This document shows, one piece after another, positions 9,022 to 16,950 of a stretch of 46,343 bases of DNA. The number at the start of each line of letters is the position of its first letter. Position 1 is the stretch's first letter. Under the pieces are notes generated by a model, which saw nothing but the letters and a program-made list of their open reading frames with translations, searched no databases and was not told the DNA's origin. The position numbers were made by a program, and so were the translations under genes. The stretch comes from DASPOF01 sp035626155 (GTDB taxonomy: Bacteria; Desulfobacterota; Binatia; Binatales; Binataceae), in assembly GCA_035626155.1 (NCBI GenBank), contig DASPOF010000057.1, forward strand, positions 1-46,343. The letters are read 5' to 3'.

Positions 9022-10485
9022 TCACTGTGCCGACTGGAACGCCCAGGCGTAGATTTGACCGTGCGCCGCGATCGTGACCGAGTAGCGCGCGCCCGGCTGA
9101 AGCGGCGCGCGCGGAATAACCATCACCGCTCCCGCGCTGCGGAGCGCCCAGCGGCCATACTCCTGCGCTTTTGCGTTCGGATTGACGTAGCTGTGCGCGT
9201 CGAAGGCGCAATGTTCGACCGTGCTTCCATTCTCGGTCAGCATATGCGCGGTTAGCTGCGTCTCGACGAGTCGCCCGAGCTGGAGCGTAATCGGAAGCCC
9301 GGCCGGCGTCGCGTATCCCGGGCAGCTCGCGAGCGGGTCCGGAAATTCGGCTCCCGTCCACGCGAGCGATACCGTCGCGCCGTCGGGCGGGAACTCTATT
9401 GGGTGCTCGTACGGCTTCACCTCCTGGGGCGGCGGCGGCAGCCGCAACGCGGCGATCCAGCATCCGTCGGCCGCCGCGGCTTGTCCGAAGCCCGCTTCCA
9501 TCAGAAGCGGGTTGAGCATCGGGAGCCGGTGGAATGGCCCCGCGAACCAGTGATCGATTTGGGGCTCAGCGTCATAGGGATTGCATCCCCACGCGAGCTG
9601 GCTGTTACGCGCGGCTTCGGCGCCCGACGCGGAATAGCCGGGGCGGGCGCGGTCCTCATCGTGGCCCGCATCACCAAGCGGATCGCCCCTGCGGATGACC
9701 TCGGCGTAATTTGCGAGCATGTATTGCGCGTGCGCGCCGCTGCTCGCGCTGAGCGCGGGATTTTCGTGCAGCGCACCGAGCCCGACCATCGCGCGGTACC
9801 GATTGATTCGCGCAAGCCATACCGGAGCGATCGGCGGCGATGAAATCGGCGGCGATGAAGCCGCGACGGGCATCGACGCAGGCGGAGCCGCCGTGGCGCT
9901 GGCGGCAGCCGGCGTGGCACCGGTGGCGCCAGCAGCCGCCGCGCTCGCGGGAGGAGCAGGCGGTGCGACGCTGCGCTCCACGACCGCCGCCGGCGCGGGA
10001 GCGCGCTCGATAGCGGCCAGCGACTTCACCCACTGGGCAATATCGGTGACCGTCGCGGGCGAAAGCACGCCCCCGTCCCAACGCTCGAAATGAGCGATTG
10101 CGCCCGCGGCGATGACTGCCGCAATCAGGACCGCGCGCAGAGTTCGCCGATGGCGCTGGCGCCGGAGCGCGTCGGGATCGATGAACCGGTAGCGAAGCGC
10201 GTTGCCGAAACGAAGTTGATCTCCGTGCGCCAGCGCGCGCGTGCGGCGGATTTGTTTCCCATTGAGAAAGGTCCCGCTCGCTGATTTGAGATCGCGGACG
10301 AAATGACGCCCGCGTGCGTACCGGATGACGGCGTGATGCTCCGCGACGCTGAAATCCGCGATGCGCAGCGCGCTGTCCTCGGCGGTGCCGACCATGACCT
10401 CGTTTCGGCCGAGAACCAGAAGCCTCGTCGCCGGCACACCGTGGTCGACGGCCAACAGGCGCGCCGCCTGCGCCCTGCGAAACAC
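9022..10485 (-). CDS. FHA domain - transmembrane - CAP/SCP domain fusion protein
   Basis: The 487-residue protein is a rare-looking fusion. Residues ~22-105 form an FHA domain (SVAEHHAVI, RDLKSASGTFLNGKQI, GDQLRFG). One membrane helix follows (~114-132, RAVLIAAVIAAGAIAHF), then an Ala/Pro linker (~150-230), a CAP/SCP domain (~235-355: HAQYMLAN, DHWFAGPFHRLPMLNP with the conserved His, EAGFG) and a C-terminal beta-rich domain (~360-487, PPDGATVSL...PGARYSVTI) seen beside bacterial CAP domains. The FHA would face the cytoplasm and the CAP domain the periplasm. FHA domains bind phosphothreonine, but the usual Gly-Arg is Gly33-Thr34 here, so binding may be altered. GTG 10485 is preceded by AGGGGG. 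It is monocistronic; no Ser/Thr kinase gene is in the window. Confidence 0.86.
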   Translation of the reverse strand: MFRRAQAARLLAVDHGVPATRLLVLGRNEVMVGTAEDSALRIADFSVAEHHAVIRYARGRHFVRDLKSASGTFLNGKQIRRTRALAHGDQLRFGNALRYRFIDPDALRRQRHRRTLRAVLIAAVIAAGAIAHFERWDGGVLSPATVTDIAQWVKSLAAIERAPAPAAVVERSVAPPAPPASAAAAGATGATPAAASATAAPPASMPVAASSPPISSPPIAPVWLARINRYRAMVGLGALHENPALSASSGAHAQYMLANYAEVIRRGDPLGDAGHDEDRARPGYSASGAEAARNSQLAWGCNPYDAEPQIDHWFAGPFHRLPMLNPLLMEAGFGQAAAADGCWIAALRLPPPPQEVKPYEHPIEFPPDGATVSLAWTGAEFPDPLASCPGYATPAGLPITLQLGRLVETQLTAHMLTENGSTVEHCAFDAHSYVNPNAKAQEYGRWALRSAGAVMVIPRAPLQPGARYSVTIAAHGQIYAWAFQSAQ

Positions 10486-10743
10486 TCGCGGTCCCCCTCT
10501 GCGCAGTTCGTTTTCTCACGCGCGCCGGATCGTGCTCACCAACCATCCGGCCGGAACCCGACGATGCAGGCCGGCGCGCGCTGGACAGCCGGATTCTGAC
10601 ATTGCTATCGCATTATTGCGAACAAACGGTGAGCAGAGTCTCACTCGGTGTCGTATCGCCCGCATCCGCGCTGAATGCGGGCAGGAGCGGCATCGCCCGG
10701 CGGCCGCCGCAGCGGCGCGGCATCCCGGGCGATCAAAGACCGC

Positions 10744-10771
10744 TTGACACGGATTTATGCCAACGTAGGAT
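10744..10771 (+). promoter_or_regulatory. Sigma70-type promoter of the M20 hydrolase gene
   Basis: Perfect -35 TTGACA (10744-10749), a 16-base spacer and TAGGAT (10766-10771) predict a start point near 10778, giving a leader of about 75 bases before ATG 10854. This is the strongest promoter match in the window. Confidence 0.65.
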
Positions 10772-10777
10772 TAGAGA

Positions 10778-10820
10778 AGCGCTGTAGCGCTAAATGACGT
10801 AGGCGATCGGTGAATCGCCT
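10778..10820 (+). promoter_or_regulatory. Doubled palindrome and leader hairpin
   Basis: AGCGCT-GT-AGCGCT (10778-10791) sits at the predicted transcription start and could be a repressor operator. AGGCGAT (10801-10807) and ATCGCCT (10814-10820) form a perfect 7-bp hairpin in the leader. Both lie between the promoter and the Shine-Dalgarno of the M20 gene. No known operator motif was recognised. Confidence 0.4.
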
Positions 10821-10853
10821 GCATTTGCTCGCCGCACGGGGGAGGTGCGTAGG

Positions 10854-12020
10854 ATGGATCTCAAGGAAGCGGCGCGATCAACTGTCGCGTCATGGTCTGA
10901 AAAGCTCATCGACCTTAGCCATCGCATTCATGCGAAACCGGAGCTCGGATTCCAGGAGCGGATGGCCTCGCGATGGATGTTTGACTTCTTGTCGGATGCG
11001 GGCTTCGGGGTGACTCTGGGAGCCTGCGGTATGGAGACTGCATTCGTCGCGAGGGCTGGCAACGGCCCGCTTCATTTCGCGATTTGCGCCGAGTACGACT
11101 GCCTGCCGGGAATCGGCCATGCGTGCGGGCACAACATAATCGCCGCGATGGCGGCCGGGGCAGGGATTGCTGCGGCGCGGTTCGCCAAAGACCTCGATGC
11201 GACCATCTACATATTCGGGACGCCCGCCGAGGAAATCGGCAATAATGGCGGCAAGATCGTCATGCTCGAGCGCGGCGCATTCAATCTCGTGCACACCGCG
11301 ATGATGGTGCATCCGGCGCCGGTCGATGTCGCCGAGCCGCCGATCATCGCGGCGACGGCCTTCGACGCGCGCTATACGGGCCGGGCCGCACACGCATCGG
11401 CATTTCCCGAGCTCGGGATCAACGCCGCCGATGCGGTCACTATCGCGCAGACCGCCATCGGACTGTTGCGCCAGCATATCCGCACCACCGACCGAATCCA
11501 CGGGATCGTCACCGACGGCGGCGACGCGCCCAATGTCGTGCCCGCGCACGCCGGCGTGCGTTACATGATGCGTTCGGCAGCGGTCGCGGACCTCGAGGAG
11601 CTGCGCGGGAAAGTGTTTCGGTGCTTCGAGGCGGGCGCGCTCGCGACCGGGGCCAAGCTCGAGATCACCGGCGGCAACAAGCCCTACGCCGAGATGCATC
11701 ACGATCACGAACTCGCGGCGCTGTATCGGCGCAACGCCGAGGCGCTCGGCCGCACCTTCATCACCGCGCCCGGATCGGAACGCGCGGCGGTATCGACCGA
11801 CATGGGGAACGTATCGATAAAGATTCCCGCGATTCACCCGACCATCGGGATCGATTCGCTCCCCGCGGTGAACCATCAGCCCGAGTTCACCGCCCATTGC
11901 ATCACGCCTGCCGCGGACAAGGCGGTGATCGACGGTTCGATTGCGATGGCGTGGACGATCATCGATATCGCGGGCGACGCGCAACTGCGCAAGCGGCTCA
12001 TGGGCGGGAAACGCCCGTAA
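10854..12020 (+). CDS. M20-family amidohydrolase (AbgB/aminoacylase-like)
   Basis: This 388-residue metallo-hydrolase would cleave an amide bond such as an N-acyl-amino acid or aminobenzoyl-glutamate. The M20 core is clear: LSHRIHAKPELGFQE (~21-35), EYDCLPGIGHACGHN with metal-ligand His89 and the CGH motif (~80-94), GTPAEEIG with the acidic catalytic pair (~122-129), a dimerisation domain around 170-290 (AFDARYTGRAAHASAFPELGINAADAV) and a C-terminal metal His region (SLPAVNHQPEF). The GHACGHN form is typical of the AbgB/amidohydrolase branch. ATG 10854 is chosen because GGGGGAGG lies eight bases before it; that sequence overlaps the earlier GTG 10845. A promoter and leader structures precede it. 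The substrate is unknown. Confidence 0.88.
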   Translation: MDLKEAARSTVASWSEKLIDLSHRIHAKPELGFQERMASRWMFDFLSDAGFGVTLGACGMETAFVARAGNGPLHFAICAEYDCLPGIGHACGHNIIAAMAAGAGIAAARFAKDLDATIYIFGTPAEEIGNNGGKIVMLERGAFNLVHTAMMVHPAPVDVAEPPIIAATAFDARYTGRAAHASAFPELGINAADAVTIAQTAIGLLRQHIRTTDRIHGIVTDGGDAPNVVPAHAGVRYMMRSAAVADLEELRGKVFRCFEAGALATGAKLEITGGNKPYAEMHHDHELAALYRRNAEALGRTFITAPGSERAAVSTDMGNVSIKIPAIHPTIGIDSLPAVNHQPEFTAHCITPAADKAVIDGSIAMAWTIIDIAGDAQLRKRLMGGKRP

Positions 12021-12218
12021 GCGCACCGATCTCCCCGCCGGCGCGCGACCGGGATGTGAGCAATCGCCGCCGGGCGCGCGCCTGAAGCGGCATCATCGAC
12101 GGCGCCTGCGCGCCGCACCGCGGCGACTCCGCCGCGCGCGCGCCGCCTCAGTCAAATTCCCATCTTGCACGGTCTGCCGCGCGGCTATAGCTCCTTGAAT
12201 TGGGGGGCGTAAGATTCC

Positions 12219-12647
12219 GTGAATCGAATCGTCGCGGCGCTAATCGTGATGGCGGCGCTGGCCGGGTGCGGGCAGGCGGGGAGCTATCGCACCGACGTTG
12301 AGGCTGCGGATGCGGCCAGGGATGCGGCCATCAAGCGGATGATCGTGGTGCCAGGCACCTCGGTCGGCGGCCATCCGAATTACGTGACTCTCGGCCCGGT
12401 GCAGGGCCGATGCGAGCAATCGCCGCCGACCCGCGACAAGGCGATCGAGGGGGAGAGCCTCAGGCAGTCCGCCTATCGGCGATACGGCGCGCAGGTCGAT
12501 GCGATCGTCGGCCTGCGATGGTGGTTCGTGACGCTCGAATCGCGGCGAGGCGCACCGTACGGCGCACGCCCATTGACCCGCGGGTACCTCGAATGCCGCG
12601 GGACCGCAGTGAGCTTCGTGGAGCAGCCCGCGCCCGCCAAACACTAA
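12219..12647 (+). CDS. Predicted lipoprotein of unknown function
   Basis: The 142-residue product has a lipoprotein signal peptide: Met-Asn-Arg, a hydrophobic run and lipobox LAGC with Cys17. The mature part contains VVPGTSVGGHPNYVTLGPVQGRC and SLRQSAYRRYGAQVDAIVGLRW. This pattern of a named quantity tag, one Cys and a hydrophobic AxxxYGAxVDAIxxL segment recalls the RcsF/YbjQ-type beta-alpha fold, which is a guess from pattern only. It probably sits on a membrane surface facing the periplasm. The start is GTG 12219 with a G-run 8-10 bases upstream. Repeat module A starts one base after the stop codon. Confidence 0.72.
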   Translation: MNRIVAALIVMAALAGCGQAGSYRTDVEAADAARDAAIKRMIVVPGTSVGGHPNYVTLGPVQGRCEQSPPTRDKAIEGESLRQSAYRRYGAQVDAIVGLRWWFVTLESRRGAPYGARPLTRGYLECRGTAVSFVEQPAPAKH

Positions 12648-12648
12648 G

Positions 12649-12713
12649 GTTGCGCGGGCGAGAACGCCCGCGCATCTTTCGGCGTGCACGGCGGCCCGCC
12701 CCGCTATTTTTTT
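12649..12713. repeat. Dispersed repeat module A, copy 3
   Basis: TGCGCGGGCG and CGCCCGCGCA form a perfect 10-bp stem around AGAA. The second half (CACGGCGGCCCGCCCCGCTATT) matches copy 1 and copy 2 with some changes. The copy starts one base after a lipoprotein gene stop codon, the usual place for REP-like elements. Confidence 0.65.
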
Positions 12714-12753
12714 CGAACATTCAGCCGATGCGAACACGCACACGGCGCGCGCT

Positions 12754-12812
12754 CCGCTCTTTTTCTTTCCCTGCCCCCGCAATCAGTTGCGGGGGAAGGT
12801 CAGGAAGGGGGT
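12754..12812. repeat. Dispersed repeat module B, copy 2
   Basis: CCGCTCT and a T/C tract, then hairpin CCCCCGCA (12774-12781) / TGCGGGGG (12788-12795) and AAGGTCAGGAAGG match module B at 5957-6018 almost base for base. Upstream, CATTCAGCC...GCGAACACGC also matches the sequence before copy 1, so A plus linker plus B behaves as one composite unit of about 165-230 bases. Confidence 0.65.
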
Positions 12813-13006
12813 CCGTCCTTTTCCTCCGGGTTTCTTCGACACGTGGGAGGATGAGAGCAGCCCGCGTGCCGTCCCTTCTCGCGCAACCGAGCGCGGGGCC
12901 GCGCTTGCTTCGGCTTGCCGACTGGCGCAACAGTTGTGTCTAATAGACGCAAAGTACCGGTCACGAGAGCCAACCATCGGGGCCGGCGCAGATCGGATGG
13001 AGCGCT

Positions 13007-15073
13007 GTGAGAGCCGGAGAAAACTTCTTCAACCTCTACAACCACGATTTCGTCCGCGTCGCGGTCGGAATTCCCGCGGTCCGCGTCGCCGATCCCTCTT
13101 TCAACGGCGATGAGACGATCGCCCTGATGCGGCGGGCCGAGGAGCGCAAGGCTGCCCTGGTCCTGTTCCCGGAACTCGGGCTTTCGGCCTACTCGTGCGA
13201 GGACCTGTTCCAGCAGCGCGCGGTCCTCGATGCGTGCGAGGCGGCGCTCGGCAAGGTCCTCGACGCATCGCGGGCGCTTGCGCTGACCGCGGTGGTCGGG
13301 ATGCCGGTGCGGGCCGATCAGTTGCTGTTCAACTGCGCGGTCGTGATCCATCGCGGGCGGATACTCGGCGTCGTGCCCAAGACGTTTCTTCCCAACTATC
13401 GCGAATTTTACGAGGCGCGCCAGTTTGCGCCGGCCAGCTCGGCGCGCAGCGACGAAATCGATCTCGCCGGCCGGCGCGGCATCCCGTTCGGCAATCGGCT
13501 CCTGTTCCAGGCCGACCACCAGCCGCTGCTGACCTTTCACGTGGAAATCTGCGAGGACCTGTGGACGCCGATCTCGCCCTCATCGCACGCGGCGCTGGCG
13601 GGGGCGACGGTCCTGCTCAACCTCTCCGCGTCGAACATCACGATCGGCAAGGCCGATTATCGCCATCAACTCGTCGCCAGCCAGTCGGCCCGATGCCTGG
13701 CGGCGTACCTTTATTCGGCGGCGGGTCCCGGCGAATCGACGACCGATCTCGCCTGGGACGGCCAGGCGCTCGTGTATGAAAACGGCACGCTGCTCGGCGA
13801 GTCGCGCCGGTTCAGCAGCGAATCGCAACTGGTGTGCTCGGAGATCGATCTCGAGCGGCTCGTGCAGGAGCGGATGCGGCAGACGAGCTTCGGCGAATCG
13901 ATTCGGCGCGAGCACGATCGGCTCACCGGCTTCCGTACGATCCGCTACTCGGCCGAATTGCCGCGCAACGAGCGGCTTTTGCCCGAGCGGCGCTACGAAA
14001 GATTCCCGTACGTGCCCGCGGATCCGGCGCGGCGCGATGAGCGATGCGCCGAGGTTTATGAGATCCAGGTGCAAGGTCTCGCCAACCGCCTTCGCTACGC
14101 AGGAATCAAGCGGGCCGTGATCGGAATTTCCGGGGGAATCGACTCCACGCACGCACTGCTCGTGTGCGCGCAGGCGATGGACAGCCTCGGCCTGCCGCGC
14201 GCCAACATCCTCGCCTACACGATGCCCGGTTTCGCCACCAGCGCGCGCACGCTCGACCAGGCGCGCCGGCTGATGGCCGCGCTCGGATGCACCGCGAACG
14301 AGATCGACATCCGCCCCGCGTGCATGCAGATGCTGCGCGACATCGGACATCCTTACGCCGAGGGCAAGGGCGTCTTCGATGTTACTTTCGAGAACGTGCA
14401 GGCGGGCGAACGCACCAGCCACCTGTTCCGCCTCGCGAATCTGAATGGAGCGCTCGTGGTCGGCACCGGCGACTTGAGCGAACTCGCGCTCGGATGGTGC
14501 ACCTACGGCGTGGGCGATCACATGTCGCACTACGCGGTCAATGCGAGCGTGCCCAAGACGCTCATCCAGCACGTCGTGCGATGGGTCGCCGGTACGAAAC
14601 GGCTGGGCGCCGAGGCGAGCCGGACGCTGCTGGAGATTCTCGCGACGCCGATCAGCCCGGAGCTGGTGCCCGGCGACGGTTCCGAGTCCGGCCCCGCGCA
14701 GGACACCGAGGCAATCATCGGTCCGTACGAGTTGCAGGACTTCAATCTGTATTACACGCTGCGGTTCGGCTACCCGCCGGCAAAGATCGCGTTCCTTGCC
14801 TGGTGCGCGTGGCACGACCGCAATGTCGGGCCATGGCCCGACATTCCCGCCGAGGCGCACCATCAATACGGGATCGGGGAGTTGAAAGGGCATCTTCGGA
14901 TTTTTCTCCATCGATTTTTCCAGTTGAGCCAGTTCAAACGCAGTTGCATCCCGAATGCGCCCAAAGTCGGATCGGGTGGATCGCTCTCTCCGCGCGGCGA
15001 TTGGCGCGCGCCGTCCGATAGCGAGTCCACCGCGTGGCTCTCCGCGCTCGATCTCGTCCCGGACAGCGAATAG
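13007..15073 (+). CDS. nadE: Glutamine-dependent NAD+ synthetase
   Basis: NadE converts deamido-NAD+ to NAD+ with ATP, using ammonia from glutamine. The 688-residue protein has an N-terminal nitrilase-type glutaminase domain with triad Glu56 (FPELGLS), Lys125 (VPKTFLPNYREFYE) and Cys182 (VEICEDLW). A synthetase domain follows, with the ATP-pyrophosphatase loop SGGIDSTHAL near 375-384, FENVQAGERT and GTGDLSELALGW. Length and wording are close to the two-domain actinobacterial enzyme (about 680 aa) rather than the ~270-aa ammonia-dependent form. GTG 13007 places the start at the position expected from homologues (xFxxxYxHxFVRVA), with GGATGGAG just upstream. It is monocistronic; the gene on the other side is convergent. 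Confidence 0.95.
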   Translation: MRAGENFFNLYNHDFVRVAVGIPAVRVADPSFNGDETIALMRRAEERKAALVLFPELGLSAYSCEDLFQQRAVLDACEAALGKVLDASRALALTAVVGMPVRADQLLFNCAVVIHRGRILGVVPKTFLPNYREFYEARQFAPASSARSDEIDLAGRRGIPFGNRLLFQADHQPLLTFHVEICEDLWTPISPSSHAALAGATVLLNLSASNITIGKADYRHQLVASQSARCLAAYLYSAAGPGESTTDLAWDGQALVYENGTLLGESRRFSSESQLVCSEIDLERLVQERMRQTSFGESIRREHDRLTGFRTIRYSAELPRNERLLPERRYERFPYVPADPARRDERCAEVYEIQVQGLANRLRYAGIKRAVIGISGGIDSTHALLVCAQAMDSLGLPRANILAYTMPGFATSARTLDQARRLMAALGCTANEIDIRPACMQMLRDIGHPYAEGKGVFDVTFENVQAGERTSHLFRLANLNGALVVGTGDLSELALGWCTYGVGDHMSHYAVNASVPKTLIQHVVRWVAGTKRLGAEASRTLLEILATPISPELVPGDGSESGPAQDTEAIIGPYELQDFNLYYTLRFGYPPAKIAFLAWCAWHDRNVGPWPDIPAEAHHQYGIGELKGHLRIFLHRFFQLSQFKRSCIPNAPKVGSGGSLSPRGDWRAPSDSESTAWLSALDLVPDSE

Positions 15074-15260
15074 GCGCGCTAGCGCCGGGTCCCGGCTGCG
15101 GGCGTGGGCGACAGCTCTTCGAGAGTTTTCCCGCGTGTCTCGGACGCGATCGCCGCGGTCTCGTGCAACGGCGAGTTCGTCTTCGATGTAAGGACCGGCA
15201 TCGCTGCTTAGCCCCTGGCCGTACCGATAAGGCGCATCGTGGAGGACCGCTCCGACATGG

Positions 15261-16106
15261 TCAGACGATTGCCGTCATCATCTGTTCAACCCGCGATACC
15301 CTCAGACCATCGCGCCTTCCCTGGAAGTAGCGCGCGTTTGCTGCGTCGGTCGAAAAGAGGCTCACTTCCGAAAACCCCATCGATTTGAGTTTGCCGACCA
15401 ATTGTTCGGCCGAATATCGAGTAAGCCATGGCTCCCCTCGGGCGGCGCCGATCATTGCAAACATCGCAACCCCGATCCGCTCAGCAAGCGACAGAGCGCT
15501 GCCGTCCAGAACGAAACTGAAGACGATCTCACTGCGCGGCGGCAGTGAAAGGACAAAATTCAACGTGCGGTCGAAGGCATCGTCGGTCAGGTACTGGGTT
15601 ACTCCAAGCGAGGAAAAGAAGGTTGGCACGTTGAAGTCCAGCCCTGCGCCGCGCAGCCCTTCTTGAAGTGAAATCCGCTCGAAGTCCACCGGAACAAAAG
15701 TAACGTTGGATGGGATCGGTATGTTCGCGGCCGCCAGCCTCCCTCGTTTCCAGTCCTGGGTGGCCGGATGATCAACCTCGAAGATTCGAAGTGAACTGGC
15801 CCAACCCGGTTGCCGGAAAGCGAAGGTGTCCAGGCCCGCGCCGAGCAGCACGTATTGTCGCACGCCGCCGCGCAACGACTCGGACAGGCAATCCTCGGCG
15901 TAGCGGTTGCGCATGATGAAATTTGCTCGAACCCGCGTAGAGAAGGGAAAGAACCGGACCAGCGTTTTGTAACGGTCGAATTCATCGCCAAGCAGGCGTG
16001 CCGCAATCGGATCATCGAGAATCCTCGGCTCGTCATCGATGATCCGATGCAGAGCGCGCAGCATGGCGGCGCCCTGTGCGGTGCCGCTCGGCCGGTTCCT
16101 TTCCAT
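15261..16106 (-). CDS. SAM-dependent methyltransferase, leucine carboxyl methyltransferase-like family
   Basis: The 281-residue protein belongs to the PPM1/LCMT-like class I methyltransferases, a family (TIGR00027-like) often expanded in actinobacteria and soil bacteria. Visible family features are an N-terminal TAxGAAMLRALH segment, FSTRVRANFIMRNRYAEDCL, the SAM-binding motif YVLLGAGLDTFAFRQP (~87-102) with the following acidic residue in FEVDHPATQDWKRGRL, and FFSSLGVTQYLTDDAF. Many members are linked to polyketide or other natural-product O-methylation, but the substrate is unknown here. ATG 16106 starts the conserved sequence; the Shine-Dalgarno is weak. It is convergent with nadE and divergent from the LOG gene. 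Confidence 0.88.
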   Translation of the reverse strand: MERNRPSGTAQGAAMLRALHRIIDDEPRILDDPIAARLLGDEFDRYKTLVRFFPFSTRVRANFIMRNRYAEDCLSESLRGGVRQYVLLGAGLDTFAFRQPGWASSLRIFEVDHPATQDWKRGRLAAANIPIPSNVTFVPVDFERISLQEGLRGAGLDFNVPTFFSSLGVTQYLTDDAFDRTLNFVLSLPPRSEIVFSFVLDGSALSLAERIGVAMFAMIGAARGEPWLTRYSAEQLVGKLKSMGFSEVSLFSTDAANARYFQGRRDGLRVSRVEQMMTAIV

Positions 16107-16309
16107 GCGCGTTTCTCGCTCACCCAGGCGGATAAATCAATTCGGCCATCTCGACTGGTGGTTTCATGTCGCGCCTCTCTGCCTGCACGTCAGGCTCGAC
16201 TCGGGAGGGAACCTTGTCCTGTGACGGGTTGCGCAAAGTACGACCCCGATGCGTTGCGATCGGTCGCGCGGCGCTGGCCGCGAGGTTACGGCTTCGTTAC
16301 GATCGTGGC

Positions 16310-16894
16310 ATGGAAATCAAGCGCGTGTGCGTCTATTGCGCCTCGAGCAACTCCTGCGACCCCGTCTATCACGACGTGGCGCGCCGGCTGGGCCGCGAAC
16401 TCTCGCTCAACGACGTAACAATCGTGTACGGCGGCGGGCGCACGGGCTCCATGGGCCATCTCGCCGAAGGGGCGATCGCCGAGGGTGGCCGCGTGATCGG
16501 AGTGGTGCCCCAGTTCATGTACGACCTCGAATGGTCGCATCGGGGCTTAAGCGAACTCGTGCTGGTGCGCGACATGCACGAGCGCAAGCGGCTGATGATT
16601 GCCGAGGTCGATGCGGTCGTCGCGCTGGCGGGCGGATGCGGCACGTTCGAGGAACTGTTCGAAGCGATGGCGTGGAAGCGGCTGGGGTTGTTCGGCGGAG
16701 CGATCGTGATCGTGAACACGCGCGATTTCTACCGCCCGTGCCTCGATCTGCTCGAGTTGTCGATCCGCGAGCGTTTCATGGATGAGCGCCATCGCGCGAT
16801 GTGGAGCGTGGTCGTCGAGCCGGAGCAGGTGCTCGCTGCGGTTAAGGCGGCGCCCGCCTGGCCGCACGAAAACCGCAGCTTCGCGGTCATTTAG
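16310..16894 (+). CDS. LOG-family protein (cytokinin riboside 5'-monophosphate phosphoribohydrolase-like)
   Basis: The 194-residue product has the TIGR00730/LOG Rossmann fold: VCVYCASSN at the start, VYGGGRTGSMGHLAEGA (~38-55), DMHERKRLM (~88-96) and the family signature at ~107-116. That signature, normally PGGxGTxxE, reads AGGCGTFEE, so the leading Pro is Ala; the catalytic Glu and GG are kept. LOG proteins hydrolyse nucleoside 5'-monophosphates to base and ribose 5-phosphate. ATG 16310 is chosen because homologues begin at this point; the longer frame from 16166 is unsupported, although the Shine-Dalgarno is weak. It converges on the RND adaptor gene. Confidence 0.9.
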   Translation: MEIKRVCVYCASSNSCDPVYHDVARRLGRELSLNDVTIVYGGGRTGSMGHLAEGAIAEGGRVIGVVPQFMYDLEWSHRGLSELVLVRDMHERKRLMIAEVDAVVALAGGCGTFEELFEAMAWKRLGLFGGAIVIVNTRDFYRPCLDLLELSIRERFMDERHRAMWSVVVEPEQVLAAVKAAPAWPHENRSFAVI

Positions 16895-16950
16895 CAGGGG
16901 CCGCGCATAACTCCGGAGCCAGGCGCAGGCTGTGATTTGCCGCCGGAGTG

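Larger units (their letters stand above)
10486..10853. other. Divergent regulatory region
   Basis: This 368-base region separates the FHA/CAP gene (minus) from the M20 gene (plus). It contains a consensus-like promoter (10744-10771), a doubled palindrome and a leader hairpin, all pointing to the M20 gene. The part 10486-10740 shows no gene I can support; the frames across it are Arg/Ala-rich and inconsistent. Confidence 0.5.
12648..13006. other. Repeat-containing gap before nadE
   Basis: The 359-base gap holds repeat module A (12649-12713) and module B (12754-12812), and then about 190 bases in which I see no gene. No strong promoter match for nadE was found. Confidence 0.55.

Noticed and set aside
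12410..12943. Plus-strand frame overlapping the lipoprotein gene and repeats
   Set aside because: It overlaps a better-supported gene in another frame and runs through repeat modules A and B.
16895..16950. ACTCCGG/CCGGAGT inverted repeat between convergent LOG and adaptor genes
   Set aside because: The loop is about 26 bases and there is no T tract, so it is too weak to call as a terminator.
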